A DNA stretch of 64,000 bases from Bryum argenteum (Eukaryota > Streptophyta > Bryopsida > Bryales > Bryaceae). Shown in pieces: positions 1 to 10,771 of this stretch (its first letter is position 1; every line of letters starts with the position of its first letter). The notes under the pieces were generated by a model that ran no database searches, was not told the origin of the DNA, and saw only the letters and a list, made by a program, of their open reading frames with translations. Location: positions 397,263 through 461,262 of the forward strand of contig CM073330.1 of the NCBI GenBank assembly GCA_037043015.1, written 5' to 3'. Both the position numbers and the translations under genes were made by a program.

Positions 1-886
1 GAAGGTAAATCATTCATATAAGAATTTTGTAAACTTGTAATAGACTTACTTTAGGTCATGTGGATCAAATTTGGAGTCTTTTAAATTAAAGAGGGGATCA
101 CGAGACCTCATAAATTGTGAGATGAATTTGTTTTTTGTGTTGATTGATACTCCAAACATTTTGCTCATATATTCTTCTGTGTAGATAACTACGTTTATTA
201 TGCCCATGCAAGATGAAAGGTAACTAGCTAACTTACCAAGTTTTTCAATTCCAGGTGTAATTATTTCTTGCAAATTCCTGAATCTTGAATTTGATAGATT
301 TTGAAAGCAAAAAATGGAAAATTATAGAAAACTACTCCCTCTGTCTTAGACAAACACCATGATTTGTCGAAAATGGTTAGATTCGTTCAATGGTCTAGAT
401 TTCTCATTGATATTGTTGAATGTGGTTTGAATGGTCTAAATTACTCAATAACATCAAGTCTTGGATTCTTTGAGAGACGAGTGATTAAACCAAATCATGG
501 TATTTTTTAGAGATAGAAGGAGTATGAAGCTTGGCCTCATAAATTTCGAAGCCTACTCTTGTGAAACTGGTAAAGGTCTTTGAATTAGTGCACTTTGGAG
601 ATTCAATAGTAGTTTGTTTACTAATGAATTTTCAATTTATTCACTTTTGTAAAGGTGAGGATAAATACTTATTTCCAACTTGATTTAGGCTTGAAGCTTT
701 AAGATCTGCACTAAATACTTTAATGATTGGAATTTGGCTATGCAATTTGTCCACATACACCTCGTACTATAGTAAAAATCTTAGGCAAGAATTTGAGTTT
801 TCATCTCCTCATTTAGGCTACTCGTGATAACAAAAAGGCCATTTTAGCTTTCATGGAGCTTTGATGGTTTAAGACAGTTGAACAAT
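1..886. other. AT-rich intergenic sequence
   Basis: No coding region is supported here; the only open frames are short and lack recognisable motifs. Apart from the Stowaway-like element listed separately I see no structured feature. Confidence 0.5.
335..522. mobile_element. Stowaway-like MITE
   Basis: The block starts CTCCCTCTGTCT directly after a TA and ends ATAGAAGGAG directly before a TA. The two ends form an imperfect inverted repeat that continues inward to a shared ACCATGATTTG motif. CTCCCTC termini with TA target duplications are the signature of Stowaway MITEs (Tc1/mariner superfamily). No coding capacity. A second, nearly perfect member lies at 33338-33439. Confidence 0.75.
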
Positions 887-1302
887 TTAACCCCTAAACG
901 CCCGAGCCTATTTTTAGCAGGAAAAGCACATTTTCATAGAAATCGTCATAGATGAAAATAAAGAGAAGCTATTAAGATCTCAACCGTACAAACTTGTAAT
1001 AGACTTATCAAAGATCATGTGGACCAAAATTTGAGTCATGAGGCCTTATAGATCGGGAGATCATGAAAAAACTATTTCTAATTTCACATAATTGACTTGC
1101 AATGGTAATACATGCCCCATGCTTGGAATCCCAAAAACAAGAGTTGTCTTCACTAAAGTGCATTCCATTTATTCATACTTTATTGTATGGGCTTGCAAAT
1201 TTTACAACACAAACTAGACTTGATTTGGAACCTAACCCAAGTGATTTCATCCAAATCGGACCTCGGATGAAGAAGATATGCATCACGACTTTCCCCGAAA
1301 TT

Positions 1303-1430
1303 GTTGCAGTACTGCCGCAGTACTGTTGCAGTAGTGCGGCCAACCGTTAACAGTATATTACACACGTTGTATAGCGGCAGTACTGCGGCAAGTACGTCAA
1401 TCGCAGTGTAGTTGCAGTACTGAATTTGAT
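1303..1430. repeat. GCAGTACTG word cluster, left
   Basis: The palindromic word GCAGTACTGC and variants recur at short spacing, alternating with TTGCAGTACTG and GCGGCAGTACTG. The same vocabulary recurs at 5650-5915, near the other end of the candidate element. Subterminal repeats of this kind serve as transposase-binding sites in several DNA transposon families; that role is inferred here. The adjoining 1140-1290 matches 40310-40440 in inverse orientation. Confidence 0.6.
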
Positions 1431-3522
1431 CCAAATTTTGTGTAGGTTACTATGCTTTCTTTGTATTGTTGCAGTACTGTAATTATATTGATAGTGTATT
1501 GTTGCGTTCATATTCAACAATAATGACTTTGAACGGTTTCTGAAGTGATGCAATATTGCAACAGTATTGAAACAAGTAAATGCAATGTCCTGAATAATGG
1601 ATTAAATAATATCTAAAATGTCCCTCTGAGTAGATATTGGACAATTTGAAATGTTCTTATGCATTAGATTTTGAGATCGTTCACATGTTTTGCATAAATA
1701 CATTCCACATAACTCAAATTGTGTCAAAAACAATACATTTATTGGTATTTCAAATGGGTACAAAATTCCCTTCACTACTATCTTTCAGAACCCGCTAGAT
1801 CTACAAGCTTCATTCTGCTGGTTTGAACGCTACTCGCGTCTTCTTCTGCACTCTGTACAGGTATTATGGCATGGCATCACACAAGATGTCCATCAAGAGT
1901 AGTGTATCAAGGATGGATCATGAGGTTAATGAACCAACCTTCGAGCGAGATTCAATGACAAATGTGAAGACGCTGTGCGAACGGGAACTCTCACTTTTCA
2001 TAGTTGTGGAGCTAACTCTTCTGTTTGCAAGACCCTGTTGTTGATGAGATAACAATGTCAGGATCACCACGTTCCTTCAACTTTCAGGGACATCTCCACA
2101 ATCCCTTGATATTCTCCTGGCGCACCACATGATAAGAAATTTGAAGCAGAAGGGGAAATTTGAAGGGTACACGAAGCCATACTCGAACAAGGAGGCGTGT
2201 AACATCCTCCAAATTAGAGACATACTCCTCAGTAAGTCCTTCTACATAGACTCCAGTCTTCGAGTCCTCCCTTATCTGTTGACCAGATGCCAGAACTTTT
2301 TAGAAGACTGAATAAGAATTAGAAAACCAAAAAATTGAACTTTCGACGCGAGAATGAGGAGGCACTTGTTAAGCATACCATTAGATTTTTTGGGAGGGCT
2401 CCAGCAAATCAGTAATTTGCTCATTGTATATCTGTAGGAATACACAACAGGGGCATTAGCTCTACAATATTTAAACTAACACGTCAAAGAAGATGCAGGA
2501 GCTACACCCACTATCTCGCCAACGATCAAACAAAAGGAGTAACTTCTCAGGAATACATAATAGCTGGGAATCAGAAATTGCTTATAGGGGTAAGTGTCTG
2601 ATACGGGTACCAAAAAGGACTGTCTTACTAAAACACTGTCATTTTATGTTTCACTTATTGTGTGCTAGAAATTACACTTTTTCAATTCGCATGTATTCAA
2701 TGATGGATTCATGAGAAACTTGTAATACTCCATGCAAAATTGCATTGAGCAAGAAAAATTGAACAATTTTCATATTCCTTTTCATTCCTTTAGTCTTCAA
2801 AAAGGAATCTGTCTTAATTCCTTTTCGAGACAAAAGGAACAATCCGGAATATCAATTTAAAGCAAAGTAGGTGACAAAGAAGAAATTTAGTTAAAACAAG
2901 ATTAGAGTTATATCTATGTTTAATCTTAAATCCAGATTTGATGTTTTACTATATTTCCTTAATTATGAGAACTTTCAAAAATAAGCTATTTTTACACAAC
3001 CTAAAAAGACTATGATTTCATATTATCTATGTCTTGAAACTATATGAAATGCTCAAATATAAACTTAATAAAATGCATGAATATTTGTTTCAATATAAAA
3101 TCTTAAATTCACAGTCATTTTGCTACTATAATGTGAACAAGTGTTGAATATGATAAATTAGGAAATATTCAATTTTTTGAGTTTAACCTATAAATCATAT
3201 GATTATTGTGTACCAGCATGCCATCTATGACACCATGAAAGTTTTGTAATTTTCCAATATTTTTTTCATTTCCAAAAGGACATTTTTCTAAAGTCCGGAC
3301 AGTCCGGAAAAGGATACCCTGATTGGACACTTGCCCATAGTATTCATGTTACCATTTCTGCTTTCATAGAAACAAAGCACAACTCAAATGTTGCTAGCAC
3401 CACGTAGCGACGGTTCTAAAATAGCCAGAATATTCATTTAAAAGCGATGTTACATGTTCGATTCAGGAACAGAACAATATTTGAAGTCAATTCTAGTATC
3501 CAATGAAGAATAGTTTACTTAC

Positions 3523-3930
3523 ATCAAGCTCCTCAAGAACCTCTTGCAACAAAGGCTCGTCTGCTGTTGTAGTGCAGCCCCAAAGTCGGCCAATTTTGAG
3601 GCATTGAATTCCCCCATGTGCTGAAAAAACTAAATCCTTTATCAAGACAATAATATCCAGCTTCCAGATATTGTTGCAACCACGATGACAAGCAAGACAT
3701 ACATCAAGCAAAGAATTTACTGTTTATCTGGATATGAGAAACAAGGCACCTCCTCTCACCGGAAGTGGTGTAAAAACCTTAGAATTGCAGATATGTCATC
3801 CAAACGTTGCAGTGAAGTGAAGTAGCAAACAAACCTGAACAAACATCTGAATGTGTTCTTTGTACAAGGGATTTAGCCTCATAAGGTCCTTCATCGTTGT
3901 CACAACTTCCATCTGGTAAATCACCGCATC
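3523..3930 (-). pseudogene. Lon protease fragment, two exons, frameshifted
   Basis: Two exon-like segments on the minus strand encode part of the N-terminal/helical region of a mitochondrial-type (LON1-like) ATP-dependent Lon protease. Exon A (3930-3835, 32 codons, flanked by AG and GT) reads ...VVTTMKDLMRLNPLYKEHI. Exon B (3620-3523) reads GEFNASKLADFGAAL, then needs a one-base frame change to continue TADEPLLQEVLEELD, and ends at a GTAAGT donor. Exon B is 98 nt, one base short of a frame-preserving length. No upstream targeting exon, AAA+ or protease-domain exon is visible nearby, so this is a partial, broken copy. It lies inside the candidate TTAA-bounded element and may be a captured gene fragment. 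Confidence 0.7.
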
Positions 3931-4843
3931 CTAGAGCACAGAGGACGAGCAGTCTTGGAATTCTCTATTCTTCTTAGCCTGTCGACACCATAAGAAAGAA
4001 ATCTCATACAAAAACATGCTCCGGAGATTCCTAAAGAACCTAAACCAATGAATCATTAAGGTCGCATACCTACGCTTCAGATTCGCCCGCGAACATGCTG
4101 TCCACGTCAAAATTCCTGAATCAAAAGAAAGAAGAAATTCAAACTTTCATATATCAAAAAAAGTCTACAATGACAAAACTAAACCCTAAATGATACCCTA
4201 ACCTGTTCATTTGACAAACTAGTCGCCGCCCGTGCAGTGAAATGCATACGATTCGTTGATGCATCCACTGAAGTGAATCTCACGGGGTCGTCGCAGAAGC
4301 TCGCCACAGCTGAGCTGCTTCAAATGAGACAAGACGGTGAAATCGCCTGTAGTCATGCCATTCCCCGCCTTCGTTGCGTTACTTTCCGAGCTGAAATCGA
4401 ACCACGATGCCTGACACTTCCACCTACACAACACTTTATCTTATTTGATTTCTGTTTTCTTGCATTTGAGGTAAAAATGACATAGTCACTTTAAAGTATC
4501 CAGGTACAAGTTCCACATCTCCACCTACACCCTGCAGTATCAACGTGCATAAGTAAGGAAAAAAAAAATGAGGAATAGATATTCTTGTGTACTTCATACC
4601 CTATACAAGCCATGGAAATAATCCTAGTGCCCAAAAAAAATACGTAGTCATTATTCAAAAAGCTTATGGTTTGACTAGAACTCGTTGGAGTCTTGAATGA
4701 GGGGGTGAGTGCCTTTGTACAGGAAAAAAAAAGGGTTGAATTTTTTTTTGAAATTCTCCTAGATGAATGGTACCCTATAAAAAATATAGGGTGTGTATTG
4801 AAAGCATGGGAAAATAAAAGTATTTTCCAAGAAGTACATAAGG

Positions 4844-5091
4844 TTAACCCCTAAAGGTTCTTGATGCAAAATTGCAAAAATGGACATTCCCTTACTTCAG
4901 GCCTAAAAACTCTCAATCTAAGAATTATTTGGAAGATCCAACCGTATGATCTTGAAGTTAACTCAACCTTCCACTCACTTGCCAAATTGAACCGTTGATT
5001 CTTCTTCATTTGTGAGATTATAATGGTCAAAGTTGGCTGAATTTTGGACTCCAAAAAGCAGTTTTCGCTTTCCTGAACCTTTAGGGGTTAA
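4844..5091 (+). mobile_element. TTAA-type MITE, copy 1 (248 bp)
   Basis: Begins TTAACCCCTAAAGGTTC and ends GAACCTTTAGGGGTTAA, an inverted repeat of about 17 bp including TTAA. The interior (ATGGACATTCCC, ATTATAATGGTCAAA) is shared almost base for base with 60230-60478 and, inverted, with 61754-62002. No coding capacity. Confidence 0.8.
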
Positions 5092-5649
5092 ATAGACTTA
5101 TCAGAATAGGGGACGTTTGCAGATGTACATTAAAAAAATTAATGGAAATAGGTTTTTATATTTCAATTAGCTAATAAGGACCTTATAAAAATTATGGAAT
5201 CATCAAAATAATTTTAGAAAAATCGGAACTATTTTTCCCAAATTACTTTAGGTTACCTCTACCGACAAGAACTTTGAATAATTGGTAGAAATTATAAAGA
5301 AGGTGAGAAAATATATTTTCGTATCCTAGATTGTCTAATATTGACCTTATAAAAATGATGGTGATATTTATAAATTTTTGAGAAAGACGCATCTATATGC
5401 TGTGAGCTTCTTGCCATATTTTCAAAGAAATTATCATTTCTTTGTAAATGCTTATAAATTTTAAACAAATATGTTCATTTTGCACCTTTGTCATCGATCA
5501 TACAATAGTAGGAAGGACAAAAATCAAAAATGTTTATGGTATCTTGAACCAAATATTTATTATGCACCATTGTATCCACCGAACATCATCAAACATCAAT
5601 TACTTAAATAATATTCGTTTAAAAGATTTCTTAGAACAATAATAACACA

Positions 5650-5915
5650 ATACTAATTGAAACAGTACTGCATTTCTTGCAATTACGACAATACTGCAAC
5701 GGTAGCAGCTAAATCAATACTGCTGCACTACTTCGTATGGCTTTCATATTGAAACAATATCGCTCATTGAAACAATACTGCAATCTGTTCAACTGACCTT
5801 GTACTGCAAAAAATATTCAATTTACAGAACTGTTGCAGTACTGCCGCAATACAGCCTTTGTACTATACTGTATACTACTTGCGGCAGTACTGTTGCAGTA
5901 CTGCGGCAACTTAAT
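5650..5915. repeat. GCAGTACTG word cluster, right
   Basis: Repeated AACAGTACTGC, AATACTGCAA and GCGGCAGTACTGTTGC words, ending about 90 bp from the right TTAA of the candidate 5.1-kb element. Counterpart of the cluster at 1303-1430. Confidence 0.6.
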
Positions 5916-6000
5916 CGCATTCTTCCGATGTGGCTCTTCAAAGTTTCTGGGTATACATCCACAATGTCGTTTTTCGACATCGTGGGCGTTTAAGGGTTAA

Positions 6001-6576
6001 GTGGATGTTGGTATTTAGTATTCAATATATTCAATTTGAAGAAGCTTAAGTGCAATGATGTGCATCATGTGAAGTAAAGATAGGAATGATAGAGTCGCAC
6101 TAAATCTCCCTTGTGTAATTGTGCTTCAAGATTTTTGATATATCTAAAGTATGTACTATAAAATTTTAGAGTAAAGCGTAAAATGAAATAGTCGTTGTAG
6201 GGCAATAGGATAGAAAAAGATTGACACCAAATTTTGAAATATAAAGTCCAAAGACGCTTGAAATGCAAATTTCAAAAACTTCAAAAATTCATACTCCAAA
6301 CATAATGCACAAAGGAGCAGATTTGATCTTGTCATACGAGCTGAACAAATATTAATCCTCCACAATAAGCACCAGATTCTCCATTAGGCTGCTTTCTGAG
6401 ATTGAGCTCTATTTTTCCCATATCTTCTCAATGCATGCAAATTCCTTGCATGAAAGGATAAGCACTCTTTGTGTAGACGTTATCAAGAATGCGCAAATGC
6501 TTGGCAAATATGCTCAAGACACACATTGCTATGAGTGCTTTGCTACAAACTGCAGATGTATGTGTTGCTTTGAAAA
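6001..6576. other. Intergenic, 3' side of the FAD dehydrogenase gene
   Basis: AT-rich. The part next to 6577 should contain the 3' UTR and polyadenylation region of the minus-strand gene. No other feature seen. Confidence 0.4.
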
Positions 6577-9500
6577 CTACGACCTGTCTTTTGATGCCCA
6601 GTACGATGGAGCAGCTTGCAGCTCAGGGTTGAATTGCTTGGCAAGAGCAAAGGCAGCATGCATTCCATCAACAGCGGCACTCACTATCCCGCCTGCATAC
6701 CCAGCTCCTTCACCCACTGGAAACAGCCCGGGTAACGACACACTCTCGAACGTCTCTTTGTTGCGATCGATTCGGATCGGGGAGCTCGTTCTTGTCTGCA
6801 TCAGATTAATCGAATTTCATTCACAAAAATGCGAACACAACATAGCTTGGTACCATCAATCCTTCAACGTCTACACCATTGATAGGAATAGGGGAACGGG
6901 AGAATTACCTCGATTCCATGAAGCAACCCACGTTCACTTATGAATCCAGGTAACTGTACAAACCGAAAGAAAGTGCTCATCATGCAATAGTCGATAATTA
7001 AGATGTTTGAGAAAAGACGTGTCAGAGAAAGGGGTGAACAAATTTAACGCAGTAAGAGTATTGCTTACTTGCTTATCGAAGGCAGCCAAAGCCTCTTTTA
7101 ATGCGTGAGTGAGGTGCGAAGGCAACAAATGGTGCAACGGGGCAGCTCGAACACCGAGTCGGTAACTCGACGATGGCAGCTCATCTCCTAAAACATCCAT
7201 TACCGCAAACCATAGTTACTAAATGTTGATAAAAAATTTCTATGCATCTGTGGAAGCCAAAAGTTTGACAGGAAGCAATTCAAACCTGATAGCTTGTCTT
7301 CTAAGAAGTCAGGGATCGTCTGTGCAGGCGCTACAAGCTTGCCACCCCCAAGAACCGCTGCATCCCTCTCAAGCGCTCTCTGAGCAAGTAAAGCACTTTG
7401 CTACTTATTAGAACCTTCCATGTAGCGCATACAGGCCCAAGGAGTTTAAAATCAACGTGTAGAACATCAAGGGAATGTGGAATGAACTCAGAACAGCACT
7501 TCGACTTTGTACCTGAAAGGCGATGCCTGCAAGTGGACCGTGTTCATTGATCAAGGGCTCAAAATCCTCAGATGGAACAGAGACTACAAGGGCAGCATTA
7601 GCCCACCGCGAGGAGCGCTTGGAGAAGGACATACCGTTGATACAAAGCTCCGACTCATTTGTGCTGGTTGGTACTATCTAACAAACAGGAGAATCACAAT
7701 ATAACAGTAAGAAAGTCATACACATGAACTGAAAGTGCATCAACACGAATGCTGAATGAGTGCGAACCTGGCCACCTGGGCACATGCAGAACGAGTAACA
7801 GCCGCGAGACAGATTCGCATCTAGCGAGTCGCCCCCATTGATGTTCGCGGCCAATCTGTAATCAGCAACAGGGACTTTACCCTTCCCACGTTGCACTTCA
7901 GAGGCCCATTTATGATACTGCAAGAGTGGGTTCAATAACGATCAGCCAGCATCAGCAGGTAATAGCACAGGTTAGAAAGTATACAATGACGCTGATTATA
8001 ATGGCTAGAACCAACCTTTTCTAAAGAGATATGTGAAAGCGAGGATCATACCTGCATCTCGTTTATGAGCTCTTGCGGATGTTCAACACGGAATCCCACC
8101 TGAAAATATACACATCCACTGATCATTATAAAATTTCGTCATCATGGTGATCATTTCGGTAGTCACCATGAGAATCTAGATACCTCTGCTATCTTGCGAC
8201 CACATTGCAAGCTGGGGTGCTGATACTTATACCTGAAGCCAAGCTGATACAACACCTAGTCAAAATATAATTCTATGTTTATACTTTAGCAGACAAGGTG
8301 TAGGAGGAGCTTACAGCGAAGTCCTTCGGAGTCATGAGTACATTGTGACTCTGGAGATTCTCGTAGACATCGCGTGCAGAGTGTCCCACGCCAAGCACAA
8401 CGGCATCAGCTTCGAGAGTAGTGGCACAAGCACTCTCTGACTTCTCCGTAACAGGAGACACTCGAATGCCCACTATGCGCCCATCTCGAACCACCAGGTC
8501 GTCCATTCTTGTCCCGAAGAGAATTGTTACCTGCAAAAAACCCACAGCCGCAACGTTATCGTCCATCCAATGATAATCTATCAAACAGTGCACCCTACAA
8601 CTCAACAAAGATTGCGGCAACATCAAATAAGTATGGGCAGAAGCCACTACACCAAGAGTGAGCAAGTGCTGACGCAGAGCCCGTAGAATGTGAATAAGCC
8701 GGTCCGTTCCTACATGCGGCTTCCCATCCATCAAGATGCTAGCAGGAGCTCCAAAGCGGACCAGAGTCGCTAACACCTACAAGGAAATCATGGCGTTAGA
8801 ATGGCATACTCGTGAAGAACAAGGTTTCTGTAGACAAGCTACCACAAAATTGTAACAAGTGCAGGCCTTTGTGAGTGGGGATATGGGCTTACAGCTTGCA
8901 CACTGCCACCATTTTTTCCGATGCGAGTGGTCAACTTTCCGTCACTCCAAGTCCCCGCTCCCCCCTGCAACATTAACGATGTAAAATCCACTGATGTTGC
9001 TGAAGAGAGAAGGATCCTCAGTGTGCGGGATATGTCTGGATGCCAAAAGGATATGAAGTAACGACACCAACCTCTCCGTAGCAAAGATTGCTCTCTGCAT
9101 TCAACAAACGGCGAACCATGAGAGCGCCAATGTCTTTGCCCCGGCCTTCAACAGCTTGACCCCTCTCCACGATCGTCACTTTAGCTCCCGTTTCAGCTAG
9201 AACTAGAGCTGCAAACAACCCTGCTGGTCCACTTCCTACCACCACAACTCTTGCCTTCTCCTGCCCTGTAGCACAGACCAGATTACACCGCCTCAGACAG
9301 ACCATATATAGCGTGGCCGAAACCAGTATAATGCTGATATTTCATATAGAACGCATCTTTTCATCCATACATTCCGTTACATTTCTAGCTCTGGCATGTG
9401 ATATGTCTTAACATAATGCATTGAAGCTCACCAGGAGTACGCCCTGTGGTTGAAGCATTTGAAGCTCCCCTTTGTTCGATATCAGGAGCTTGCGCATGAC

Positions 9501-10496
9501 CATCAAGTTGAGGTGTCGATAGAGACTCTCCTTCACGAGCAAGAAGGGAAATGACGTCCAACGGCGCCCATGGCGTTTTGAAGAACTCAAGCTTGGCAGG
9601 CTTGGCACGCAACTTGGACAAGAAGGTATTGATCGCAGGATTCTGCTTCACACATTCCTCTATGTCTAGCTCCACTGTGTACACAAATGTCGGCTCCTAC
9701 ATCCGCTCCACACAGCAGTAGCTTTGAGTAGGGTCATAGACAATTATCTCCTGTCAATTCATGCATGGTTCCCATATGGACTCTCAAATTCTTGCATCAT
9801 AAAGTCTTATGCAGCTGAGTACCTTGCGAGCATCGAACGACTTGCGAAGCACCGTAAGACCAGAACGCGGCAACACATCTGGCTGCATTACCATATGACA
9901 GTACAATCTTCAGTCAATTTTATTCAGAGTCCTAGTCCTCCACCAGCATTTGAACACCTACAGCGAGACGATTGCCGAGACGTGGGAAAGGTAATGGCTA
10001 CAGATTCATATTACAATACATTTTTCACTTGATATCATCAGGTCTAGTTGTTCCATGCACTGCTTAAACCTTAAACCCTAAACCCTGCACAGAAATTCAT
10101 GCTCACCTCGCAACCGAGTGCAGCGGCAGTAGACTCCAACACAGCATCAGAGACTTCAAAGTAATCTTTGCCAAGGTCTCTCTCCAGCGAGACCTCCACT
10201 CGGTAAATTCGGAAGTAGCCAGCATTCTGCAACTGCGTGTCGGTTCGCTTCACATTGCGCCTCGGTTTTTCTTCTCTGACAATCTCGTCTTTCCGCTTAA
10301 AATAACTCCCTTTCTTCGCGTAAGTCCTCGCAACATTTTCATAGAATTTCTTCTTGTTGCCCTGGACCGCTGCGGCCTGCACATTCACCCTCACTGGCTT
10401 CAACAAACCTCTACTCAACGGCTGAAATGCCTGAAGTGAAACCTTCGGCAAGAACGACGATGACTCCCCCAATTTCTGCGCTGCAGAGAGCGACAT
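6577..10496 (-). CDS. PDE327: Plastid-type FAD-dependent dehydrogenase (PDE327/COG2509 family), 14 exons
   Basis: Predicted 720-residue flavoprotein like Arabidopsis PDE327 (FAD/NAD(P)-binding oxidoreductase family), mutants of which are pigment-defective. The reaction is not established. Exons, in coding order: 10496-10107, 9882-9823, 9696-9432, 9265-9072, 8964-8893, 8776-8651, 8530-8315, 8099-8052, 7917-7768, 7677-7513, 7379-7286, 7187-7069, 6953-6909, 6795-6577; all have AG/GT borders and the phases close. Residues 1-60 are rich in Ser, Ala and basic residues, as in a chloroplast transit peptide. The Rossmann motif GSGPAG is at 249-254 with the beta-2 acidic residue in VER at about 272. 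Further family blocks are GGAGTWSDGKL, DGKPHVGTDRL, VGHSARD, SFCMCPGGQ and the C-terminal FAD-binding GEGAGYAGG (676-684). It is head to head with the aspartyl-tRNA synthetase gene. It looks intact. Confidence 0.92.
10073..10087. promoter_or_regulatory. Tandem telo-box in intron 1 of the FAD dehydrogenase gene
   Basis: Two overlapping AAACCCT units lie just inside the first intron of the minus-strand gene. Telo-boxes near transcription starts are typical of plant translation-apparatus and plastid-biogenesis genes; function here is inferred. Confidence 0.4.
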
Positions 10497-10771
10497 GGCT
10501 CCAGATTCAATACTATCCTGAAATTGCTACTGCCATGCGAGCAGATTGAGAATCCAGCAAGAACTCTATTTGTCCGAAATCACTGCTCACAGTCAAATTG
10601 TGGATATGCAAATTGAGACTTTGGCGGCTGGTCGCGGCAGGCTGCGTCCGGCTGCGTCCCGCCACGGTAGGTCGCGGCCAGCTGATCGAGAAGGGCTATG
10701 GGTTTTTCTCCTTCGTTACAGAATAGATTGTGCTGGTGATTGTGGGAGAGTGCGATTAGCAAATTGTTGAG
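10497..10771. promoter_or_regulatory. Short divergent intergenic region (bidirectional promoter candidate)
   Basis: Only 275 bp separate the start codons of the minus-strand FAD dehydrogenase and the plus-strand aspartyl-tRNA synthetase, so both 5' leaders and core promoters must fit here or in the first introns. A GC-rich CGCGGC direct repeat at about 10627-10680 may be a promoter element. No clear TATA box was seen on either strand. Confidence 0.6.

Larger units (their letters stand above)
887..6000. mobile_element. Candidate TTAA-bounded DNA element carrying a Lon fragment
   Basis: TTAACCCCTAAACGCCC at 887-903 and its near inverse GGGCGTTTAAGGGTTAA at 5984-6000 could be the terminal repeats of one insertion with TTAA target duplications. 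Inside lie clusters of GCAGTACTG words near both ends, a Lon protease gene fragment on the minus strand and a nested TTAA MITE. No transposase is seen. The last 100 bp resemble 40253-40340, so that end at least belongs to a dispersed family. The 5.1-kb span is a hypothesis; the two ends could belong to separate insertions. Confidence 0.35.
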
